A stretch of DNA of 6,246 nt from Aquirhabdus sp. (lineage in GTDB: Bacteria > Pseudomonadota > Gammaproteobacteria > Pseudomonadales > Moraxellaceae), in contig JASLJP010000186.1 of assembly GCA_030152425.1 (NCBI GenBank), forward strand, positions 1 through 6,246, given 5' to 3'. The notes beneath the pieces were generated by a model. That model worked only from the letters and a program-made list of their open reading frames with translations. It searched no databases and had not been told where the DNA came from. The position numbers and the translations under genes were made by a program. Each line of letters opens with the position of its first letter. Position 1 is the first letter of the stretch. Shown here one piece after another: positions 1 through 5,062 of the stretch.

Positions 1-652
1 GATAGTACTGCACGACCCAACTGGCGCGTTCGACCGCAGCGACATAGGCTTTGCGTTCGACATAGTAGCGCGCGACATTGATCTCGCTTTCTGCGAATTG
101 GTTATTGATGTAGCGCATACGCTGCGCGGCATCAGGGCTATACATGCTTTGCGGGTATTTGTTGACCAGATCGCGGAAGTTATCATATGCCGAGCGCAGG
201 TAGCCGGTATCACGGTGCGCGGGATTCAGATTGGTATAACGCAGGAGTGAGTCAGAGCCGATTTCCATATTGGAGACGCCACGTAGATAGTAGGCGTAGT
301 CGATTTGCGGGTTTTGCGGATAGAGTTTGATAAAACGGTCGGCAGCCGATATCGCACCCGGGTAGTCGCTATTGCGAAAACGCGCATACATCAGGTTCAG
401 CTGACTTTGCTCGGTATAGGCGCCGATGGGATAGTAGGTTTCCAGTGCCTCAAGGTCTTTCGTGGCCAAATCGAAGTGGGCATTGTCGAGTGAGCGTTGT
501 GCTGACTGGTAATAACCGAGTTCGGTTTTGGTTGGGCCTAAATCTTTTTTTGCAGATGAATCTTTACCGGAAAGGCTGCTACAAGCGGACATCAGTAACG
601 ATCCTGACAGTACAACTGGTACGACAAGACCCGTCAAACGCGGCAGCGACAT
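1..652 (-). CDS. bamD: Outer membrane protein assembly factor BamD (partial, C-terminus beyond the left edge)
   Basis: This is an essential lipoprotein of the BAM complex, which folds beta-barrel proteins into the outer membrane. It sits on the periplasmic face and works with BamA. The visible 217 residues start MSLPRLTG and include a hydrophobic signal ending in LLMSAC, giving a lipidated Cys24; Ser at +2 fits outer-membrane sorting. TPR-like repeats follow. Typical BamD stretches are visible: ETYYPIGAYTEQSQLNL (about 71-87), DRFIKLYPQNPQIDYAYYLRG (about 105-125, one unit) and ARYYVERKAYVAAVERA (about 194-210). The frame stays open to base 1. E. coli BamD has about 245 residues, so only about 30 should be missing. 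The ATG at 652-650 is preceded by AGGAG (658-662) with a 5-base gap, which supports this start. It diverges from rluD, as in Pseudomonas and other gammaproteobacteria. The family call is firm. Confidence 0.95.
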   Translation of the reverse strand, partial: MSLPRLTGLVVPVVLSGSLLMSACSSLSGKDSSAKKDLGPTKTELGYYQSAQRSLDNAHFDLATKDLEALETYYPIGAYTEQSQLNLMYARFRNSDYPGAISAADRFIKLYPQNPQIDYAYYLRGVSNMEIGSDSLLRYTNLNPAHRDTGYLRSAYDNFRDLVNKYPQSMYSPDAAQRMRYINNQFAESEINVARYYVERKAYVAAVERASWVVQYY

Positions 653-657
653 AAAAA

Positions 658-662
658 CTCCT
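658..662 (-). promoter_or_regulatory. Shine-Dalgarno of bamD
   Basis: Read on the minus strand this is AGGAG, five bases before the ATG at 652. It fixes the bamD start, which also places the lipobox Cys at residue 24. It overlaps the proposed -35 box of the divergent rluD promoter by two bases. Confidence 0.75.
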
Positions 663-689
663 GAGAAACATGCCCATCTGGGCTACAAT
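661..689 (+). promoter_or_regulatory. Predicted sigma70 promoter of rluD
   Basis: CTGAGA (661-666, four of six matches to TTGACA) and TACAAT (684-689, five of six matches to TATAAT) are separated by 17 bp. Transcription would start near 696, upstream of all candidate rluD start codons. The -10 box is flanked by GGGC (680-683) and GCCC (690-693), which form an inverted repeat around it. Predicted by eye only. Confidence 0.55.
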
Positions 690-696
690 GCCCGCT

Positions 697-724
697 ATTA
701 AAGCATTTTTATGCTGCTGCGCAA
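697..724 (-). promoter_or_regulatory. Possible promoter of bamD
   Basis: On the minus strand, TTGCGC (719-724) and TTTAAT (697-702, five of six matches to TATAAT) are spaced by 16 bp. They lie about 45 bp upstream of the bamD ATG. The -35 box is poor (only TTG conserved), so this is a candidate and not a firm call. It overlaps a small stem-loop, AGCAT-TTTT-ATGCT (702-715). Confidence 0.3.
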
Positions 725-1912
725 ATGACAAAATCCACGACTCACACACAAAGCCTACAGATGAAGACCCAAACAATGAGCGACAAACCAGAGAAAACCC
801 CATTAGATGTTTTAGACACCATTGATGGTTGGTCTGATGATGGAGAGCCGTCTGTCGATGGGCTAGATGAGGTGATTGACGAGGTGCATGACGATGCGCC
901 GGATGAGTCTTTGCCGGATGATTTTGGCCTGCAGGCGCACCCAGCGACGCATATCGTCAAGTCGGCCGTGATTGATGACTCGCTGGCTGGTTTGCGTTTT
1001 GACCAAGCCGCTGCAGCGCTCTATCCGGAGTATTCGCGCGAAAAACTGAAAGAGTGGATGCTGGCAGGCAGCCTGACCTTTGATGGTAAAGTGGTCAAAC
1101 CGAAGTCGCGTGCACTCGGCGGCGAAAAGATCGAACTGGATGTCACACTCGAAGCGCAGACCCGCAGTCTGCCGGAAGAGATGGCGTTGGACATCATTTT
1201 TGAAGATGATCAGATCATTGTGCTGAACAAACCGGCAGGTCTGGTGGTGCATCCCGGTGTCGGCAATTGGTCGGGTACGCTGGTCAATGGTCTGCTGTAT
1301 CATGATCCGCGTCTGGCAGAGCTGCCACGGGCAGGTCTGGTGCACCGGATTGACAAAGAAACCAGTGGTCTGTTGGTCATTGCCAAGACGTTGGTTGCCC
1401 AGCACAGTCTGGCGCAGCAATTGGCGGAAAAAACAGTATTCCGTATTTATGATGCCGTGACGGTCGGTCATGTGATTGCGGGTGGCACGATTGACGAGCC
1501 GATCAAGCGTCATCCAAACGACCGACTGAGGATGGCGGTGGTGCATGGCGGTCGCGACTCCGTGACCCACTATCGTGTCGCTGAGCGCTTTGGTGCGCAC
1601 ACTTTATTGCGCGTACAGCTAGAGACCGGACGTACCCACCAGATCCGTGTCCATATGGCCCATATTGGTTTGCCGCTGGTCGGAGATCCGGTATATGGCG
1701 GTCGCGCCCGCTTGCCTCGTGGGATCAGTGCCGAGCTGATCCAGACTTTACAGGCCTTTAAGCGCCAGGCGCTGCATGCGCGCGAGTTGGGCTTGATTCA
1801 TCCGGTAACAGGTGCCGAGATGCATTTTGAAGCGCCGTGGCCGGAAGATTTTACCCAACTGGTCAAGATGCTGCGTAAAGAGGCACATCCCGATCTCAGT
1901 CAATTCCGCTAA
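725..1912 (+). CDS. rluD: 23S rRNA pseudouridine synthase RluD, with an acidic N-terminal extension
   Basis: RluD converts uridines 1911, 1915 and 1917 (E. coli numbering) in helix 69 of 23S rRNA to pseudouridine, which is important for ribosome assembly and function. Seen here are an S4 RNA-binding domain (about 85-140), the RluA-family catalytic domain (about 150-380), the active-site motif LVHRIDKETSGLL with catalytic Asp210, and the conserved block ETGRTHQIRVHMAHIG (300-315) followed by GDPVYGG. The protein is 395 residues from ATG 725, against about 326 in E. coli. The excess is an acidic, low-complexity N-terminus (about residues 18-68). None of the in-frame ATGs at 725, 761 and 776 has a good Shine-Dalgarno. 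The last gives MSDKPEKT and 378 residues, still with most of the acidic part. The gene is probably transcribed with the downstream pgeF. Confidence 0.93.
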   Translation: MTKSTTHTQSLQMKTQTMSDKPEKTPLDVLDTIDGWSDDGEPSVDGLDEVIDEVHDDAPDESLPDDFGLQAHPATHIVKSAVIDDSLAGLRFDQAAAALYPEYSREKLKEWMLAGSLTFDGKVVKPKSRALGGEKIELDVTLEAQTRSLPEEMALDIIFEDDQIIVLNKPAGLVVHPGVGNWSGTLVNGLLYHDPRLAELPRAGLVHRIDKETSGLLVIAKTLVAQHSLAQQLAEKTVFRIYDAVTVGHVIAGGTIDEPIKRHPNDRLRMAVVHGGRDSVTHYRVAERFGAHTLLRVQLETGRTHQIRVHMAHIGLPLVGDPVYGGRARLPRGISAELIQTLQAFKRQALHARELGLIHPVTGAEMHFEAPWPEDFTQLVKMLRKEAHPDLSQFR

Positions 1913-1960
1913 ACTTGGATAGTGTGGTTTCGACCTACAGCGTTTGAATGACCGTATTGC

Positions 1961-1964
1961 GGAG
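1961..1964 (+). promoter_or_regulatory. Shine-Dalgarno deciding the pgeF start
   Basis: GGAG lies six bases before TTG 1971. It directly abuts the in-frame ATG at 1965, which leaves no room for a ribosome using that ATG. It therefore favours TTG 1971 over ATG 1965 and over the upstream in-frame TTG 1944. Confidence 0.5.
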
Positions 1965-1970
1965 ATGATT

Positions 1971-2735
1971 TTGAGTACCGACCTACTAGAAAGCTCATTA
2001 AGCTGGCAGGCTGCGACGGGACTGCCGTCGACTGTATTGGCGGGGCAAACCTTGCGCTATGGTGCGGGCAATAGTCAGCCTCCGTTTGATCGTTTTAATC
2101 TGGCGCTGCATGTCGGGGACAATCCTGCACAGGTACACGCCAATCGGATTGAGCTGCTCCAGCAGCTTGCACCCTATGGGTGTACCCGCTTGGTTTGGCT
2201 CAATCAGGTGCACGGCACTGCAGTGTACCGGGCGACAGACCAGATCGATGGACTGGTTCCTACTGCGGATGCGGTCGTCACAGATCAAATCGGCGTCGGG
2301 ATCGTCATCATGACGGCGGATTGTCTGCCGGTGGTGCTGAGCAGTGCCGATGGTCGTGAGGTCGCATGCGCGCATGCCGGCTGGCGTGGTCTCCTGTCAG
2401 GCATCATCGAGGCAACTGCCCATGCGATGCGTGAGCCGCCCGTCTTTGCATGGCTTGGTGATGCGATTGGGGCAGAGTCTTTTGAGGTCGGTGCCGAGGT
2501 GCGTGAGCAGTTTGTCCGTGATGATCCTGCAAGTGGTGCGGCATTCACGCCGCAGCCGAATGGCAAGGATAAAGCGGACCTCTACGCACTGGCGCGTATT
2601 CGCTTGATGAATCTGGGTGTAGAGCGCGTCAGTGGCGGTGAGCACTGTACCGTGCGCAGTGCCGAAAACTATTATTCCTATCGACGTGAACAAAAAACTG
2701 GACGCATGGCGACCGTAGTCATGATCCAGCCTTAG
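1971..2735 (+). CDS. pgeF: Peptidoglycan editing factor PgeF (YfiH/multicopper polyphenol oxidase-like family)
   Basis: Cytoplasmic protein of the YfiH/DUF152 family. In E. coli, PgeF removes wrongly made peptidoglycan precursors carrying L-Ser in place of L-Ala; family members including LACC1 also show purine nucleoside activities. The three metal-site residues appear in their usual motifs: His81 in NQVHG, Cys118 in TADCLPV and His135 in HAGWRGL. The family signature AIGAESFEVGAEV (about 165-177) and the C-terminal ENYYSYRR...TGRMA block are also present. Length is 254 residues from TTG 1971, typical for the family. Alternatives are ATG 1965 (two residues longer) and TTG 1944 (nine longer). 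One deviation is GDAIG where most homologues have GPAIG. The gene follows rluD by 58 bp, as in Pseudomonas, and probably shares its transcript. Confidence 0.92.
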   Translation: MSTDLLESSLSWQAATGLPSTVLAGQTLRYGAGNSQPPFDRFNLALHVGDNPAQVHANRIELLQQLAPYGCTRLVWLNQVHGTAVYRATDQIDGLVPTADAVVTDQIGVGIVIMTADCLPVVLSSADGREVACAHAGWRGLLSGIIEATAHAMREPPVFAWLGDAIGAESFEVGAEVREQFVRDDPASGAAFTPQPNGKDKADLYALARIRLMNLGVERVSGGEHCTVRSAENYYSYRREQKTGRMATVVMIQP

Positions 2736-2744
2736 ATGAATGGT

Positions 2745-2771
2745 GCGCATCCGTATGATCGGTCTATGCGC
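2745..2771 (+). terminator. Intergenic hairpin after pgeF, possible weak terminator or leader structure
   Basis: GCGCATCCG (2745-2753) can pair with CGG (2760-2762) and ATGCGC (2766-2771), with a three-base bulge (TCT), to give nine base pairs around a TATGAT loop. It is followed by TGAAAAATTTTGAG, which holds only a short T-run after an A-run, so a standard intrinsic terminator is not clear. It could partly separate rluD-pgeF from the two downstream genes, or act as an RNA end or processing site. Confidence 0.35.
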
Positions 2772-2802
2772 TGAAAAATTTTGAGTTGTTTGAAATCATT
2801 AC

Positions 2803-2806
2803 GGGA
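2803..2806 (+). promoter_or_regulatory. Shine-Dalgarno deciding the flavodoxin-like gene start
   Basis: GGGA lies seven bases before TTG 2814. The longer in-frame TTG at 2781 is preceded only by an A/T run and the hairpin, with no purine-rich ribosome site, so the downstream TTG is preferred. Confidence 0.45.
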
Positions 2807-2813
2807 TTTTATT

Positions 2814-3410
2814 TTGTCTACACAATCCACAAATATAGCTGCTCAGCCGAACGCACGTACCTACCAAGTTTGTGTGGTGTACCACAGTGCCTATGGCCAT
2901 ACCGCGCGCGTTGCACAGGCGATTGCGACTGCAGCCGCTGGTGTCGAGCAGATCGAAGCCAATGTTGTTTCGGTTGAACATATGGATCACTATAAATGGG
3001 AGCTGCTGGACAATGCCGATTTATTGGTGTTTGGCTCACCGACCTATATGGGCAGCGTTACCGGACAGTTCAAACTGTTTATGGATGCGACATCTAGTCG
3101 CTGGATGTCACGCGCCTGGTCCGGCAAGCTTGCTGCAGGATTTACCAATTCAGGCGGTTTAAGCGGCGATAAGCTGTCAGTCTTACAGCAGTTGTGCATC
3201 TTTGCTATGCAGCATGGCATGGTGTGGAGCGGCTTGCCGCTCATGTCGCGTGGGCATAGTCCGACCGACCTGAACCGTTTGGCGAGTTTTATGGGGCTGA
3301 TGACTCAAGCCGATAATCTGCCTGTGGCGGAGACGCCACCGGTCGGTGATATCGAGACTGCACAGTGGTTCGGTCGTCATCTGGCCGAACTGGTCAAACG
3401 CTTTCACTAA
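2814..3410 (+). CDS. Flavodoxin/WrbA-like FMN-binding oxidoreductase
   Basis: Probably a cytosolic flavoprotein that binds FMN and reduces quinones or another acceptor with NAD(P)H; the real substrate cannot be read from sequence. Seen features are the flavodoxin phosphate-binding loop YHSAYGHTARVAQAIA (about 23-38 from TTG 2814) after a beta strand (YQVCVV), then LLVFGSPTYMGSVTGQFKLF (about 70-89), a WrbA-like flavin-contacting loop, and GKLAAGFTNSGGLSGDK (about 104-120), where the family has its GG-containing third FMN loop. Length is 198 residues, normal for WrbA-type proteins. The first roughly 15 residues are a polar tail (STQSTNIAAQPNART) with no signal peptide. An in-frame TTG at 2781 would add 11 residues. 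It precedes the Nudix gene by 29 bp and is likely co-transcribed with it. The WrbA/NQO subfamily is uncertain, so I give no gene symbol. Confidence 0.82.
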   Translation: MSTQSTNIAAQPNARTYQVCVVYHSAYGHTARVAQAIATAAAGVEQIEANVVSVEHMDHYKWELLDNADLLVFGSPTYMGSVTGQFKLFMDATSSRWMSRAWSGKLAAGFTNSGGLSGDKLSVLQQLCIFAMQHGMVWSGLPLMSRGHSPTDLNRLASFMGLMTQADNLPVAETPPVGDIETAQWFGRHLAELVKRFH

Positions 3411-3423
3411 TCATCATGCCGCG

Positions 3424-3432
3424 TGGAAAGGA
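3424..3432 (+). promoter_or_regulatory. Shine-Dalgarno deciding the Nudix-ThiE start
   Basis: The purine-rich GGAAAGGAT block contains AAGGA, a good match to the 16S rRNA tail, about seven bases before TTG 3440. The in-frame ATG at 3416 lies upstream of this site and has none of its own. A still longer frame begins inside the previous gene. Confidence 0.6.
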
Positions 3433-3439
3433 TCTGCTT

Positions 3440-4429
3440 TTGAGTATCGTCGAGTCATCATCTCTAAATAAAATCGTCGATGTCGCTGTTGGCCTCATCG
3501 TATTAGACGGCAAAGTCCTGCTCGCACAGCGTGCAGCGCACCAGCATCAAGGCGGTCGCTATGAGTTCCCCGGTGGCAAGGTCGAAGCCGGGGAGTCCGT
3601 GCCTGTAGCGCTGGCGCGCGAACTACACGAAGAGTTGGGGATCGATATTCTTGCCCCACACTTTATCCAGCGCTTGACTTACCGCTATCCCGAAAAAACG
3701 GTATGCCTGCATGTCTATCGCATTGATGCATTTCACGGGGAGCCGGTGGGGCGTGAGGGGCAGCCTTTGTCCTGGGTGCCGCTCGCCGAACTTTATGGCT
3801 TGAACTTTCCTGATGCAAATCGTCCCATCGTCAGGGCTGCACAACTGCCGTCGCGCTACGTCATTACCCCTGCGCTGTGGGTGGACGCTGCCGAGCCCGA
3901 CCAGCAGGCTGCTGAGCTTGCCGCACTACCGGCGTGGCTGGCCGAGCAGGCCATCGAGCGCGAAACGGACGCGTGGCTATATGTGCGTCTACCCGATGTG
4001 CTGCCTGTGACTTATGCTGCGGCGATCCAACAGCTTGCGATGTTGCGTCCAGACCTTAAGCTCATCGCTGCATGGGATGCGATGGCCGCTGTCGATGAGT
4101 ACGTGATCGGTCGTCATCTGACCCAAACCGCGCTGTTGGCGGCGACAGCGCTGACGCGTGAGCATGAGCGCAAGTTTTGGTTTGCAGCCTGTCACGATGC
4201 CGCTTCATTGCAGCAGGCGGCCAAGCTTGGCGTAGATGCCGTGACACTTGGCGCGGTTCTCGCAACACCCACCCATGCCGACCGTGCGTCATTAGGTTGG
4301 ACAGGGTTTGCCGCGCTGGCGGGTCTAAGTGATGTGCCTGTGTACGCATTGGGAGGAATGACGCCTGAGCATTTGCAGCATGCACGTACTCAGGGCGGTT
4401 TTGGCATTGCGGGGGTACGATTTTTATAA
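3440..4429 (+). CDS. Fusion of MutT-like Nudix hydrolase and ThiE/TenI-like domain
   Basis: The N-terminal half (about 12-135 from TTG 3440) is a MutT-type Nudix domain, the family that hydrolyses oxidised dNTPs such as 8-oxo-dGTP. It has a complete Nudix box at about 46-68: G-x5-E-x7-REL-HEELGI, preceded by YEFPGGK. The C-terminal half (about 140-329) resembles thiamine phosphate synthase/TenI. It keeps a His in AACHDAASLQQAAKLGVDAV (about 249-268), then GAVLATPTHAD and VPVYALGGM with a final GIAGVRFL. The ThiE phosphate and metal residues look only partly kept: TPTH replaces the usual TxTK. A synthase activity is therefore doubtful. The same architecture is known from Pseudomonas and other gammaproteobacteria, where the second domain has no clear role. 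Length is 329 residues; ATG 3416 would add eight. The gene is convergent with lpoP. Confidence 0.9.
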   Translation: MSIVESSSLNKIVDVAVGLIVLDGKVLLAQRAAHQHQGGRYEFPGGKVEAGESVPVALARELHEELGIDILAPHFIQRLTYRYPEKTVCLHVYRIDAFHGEPVGREGQPLSWVPLAELYGLNFPDANRPIVRAAQLPSRYVITPALWVDAAEPDQQAAELAALPAWLAEQAIERETDAWLYVRLPDVLPVTYAAAIQQLAMLRPDLKLIAAWDAMAAVDEYVIGRHLTQTALLAATALTREHERKFWFAACHDAASLQQAAKLGVDAVTLGAVLATPTHADRASLGWTGFAALAGLSDVPVYALGGMTPEHLQHARTQGGFGIAGVRFL

Positions 4430-4432
4430 ATA

Positions 4433-4469
4433 AGTGATGCGGCTAAAGTGTCACTGCATCTGCAGATGC
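4433..4469 (+). terminator. Possible weak terminator structures between convergent genes
   Basis: Only 21 bp separate the stop codons of the Nudix gene and lpoP. AGTGATGC (4433-4440) can pair with GTGTCACT (4448-4455), using two G-T pairs, around a seven-base loop. Right after it lies a perfect 14-bp palindrome, GCATCTGCAGATGC (4456-4469), followed by GCTTTTGCTT. Either could act on rightward transcripts, but both stems are short, and the second lies inside the lpoP 3' end. No strong bidirectional terminator is visible. Confidence 0.25.
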
Positions 4470-5062
4470 GCTTTTGCTTCATTCACCACATCGGGTTTGT
4501 TTTGCAGAGTGCCTGCCAACGAAATCAACTGCCAGAAACCCGCACGTTGCTGCGCCGATTTAGCCAATACCAATCCACGGCGCGCCATGCCTTCAGCCGT
4601 GGCACCATCTTTTTTGCGCAGCGCCACTTCGGCGAGTCTGGCATAGACACTCGAGTATTGAGGCGCGATGCGCTGTACACGGTCAAAGGTTTCTTCTGCA
4701 TTGTCCAATTGCCCTTCCTGCAATTGCTGCAGTCCCTGCGCCATCAAACTTTGTACCAACGGAATGTTACGTCCATCTCTGAGATTGACTTGCGGCTGTG
4801 CAGGTGTGGGTGGGGTGTACGGTAAGTTTTGTGGCTGCAACGGTGGATAGCCAAACTCTGGCTGTGGCGTGGTGGAGGTTGATGGCCGTTGCGGTTGAGC
4901 CGGGGTCGGCTTGGGTGTCTGAGTTGCCGGCAGCGGCGTGTGATGCTTGACCACGACAGGCGGCGTCTGTTGGCAGCCCGCCATGATCAACATCATTCCG
5001 ATCAGCAGCGTGCCGGTGTGTGGGCGCGTTAACGACATATTCATCTTCAGTGTATTCATCAT
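4451..5062 (-). CDS. lpoP: LpoP-like TPR lipoprotein, putative outer-membrane activator of PBP1b
   Basis: LpoP of Pseudomonas aeruginosa is an outer-membrane lipoprotein, encoded beside PBP1b, that switches on its peptidoglycan synthase activity and takes the place of the unrelated E. coli LpoB. This 203-residue protein has the same layout. It has a signal peptide with lipobox LIMAGC (Cys30; Gln at +2 fits outer-membrane sorting). A proline-rich linker follows (about 31-92, 19 prolines), long enough to reach across the periplasm. The C-terminal helical region (about 100-203) has about two and a half TPR-like repeats: QGLQQLQEGQLDNAEETFDR, then YARLAEVALRKKDGATAEGM. The assignment rests on this layout and on the mrcB neighbour, not on close sequence comparison. 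ATG 5062 overlaps the mrcB stop by one base. Other in-frame ATGs lie at 5059, 5044 and 5038. Confidence 0.82.
   Translation of the reverse strand: MMNTLKMNMSLTRPHTGTLLIGMMLIMAGCQQTPPVVVKHHTPLPATQTPKPTPAQPQRPSTSTTPQPEFGYPPLQPQNLPYTPPTPAQPQVNLRDGRNIPLVQSLMAQGLQQLQEGQLDNAEETFDRVQRIAPQYSSVYARLAEVALRKKDGATAEGMARRGLVLAKSAQQRAGFWQLISLAGTLQNKPDVVNEAKAHLQMQ

Noticed and set aside
305..654. Short plus-strand frames in the first 650 bases
   Set aside because: The minus strand here encodes BamD without interruption, with lipobox and conserved TPR regions, so the plus-strand frames are shadows.
863..1600. Long (245-codon) open frame on the minus strand inside rluD
   Set aside because: It lies fully antisense to a clearly conserved rluD, its product is rich in His, Arg, Gln and Cys with no recognisable domain, and it has no good ribosome site. 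It looks like a codon-use shadow.
1998..2750. Several minus-strand open frames of about 90-125 codons opposite pgeF
   Set aside because: They overlap the conserved pgeF frame, and their products are low-complexity or Arg-rich without known motifs.
2781..2816. Promoter for the flavoprotein gene in the A/T-rich stretch before it
   Set aside because: Pairs such as TTGAGT with downstream T-rich hexamers give no good -10 match at 16-18 bp spacing, so I do not call a promoter here.
4062..4385. 107-codon minus-strand frame within the Nudix-ThiE gene
   Set aside because: It is opposite the conserved ThiE-like domain; the product is His/Arg/Pro-rich with no family resemblance.
4448..4825. 125-codon plus-strand frame opposite lpoP
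   Set aside because: It is antisense to a lipoprotein with a clear lipobox and TPR-like repeats; the plus-strand product has no domain signature and no support for a start.
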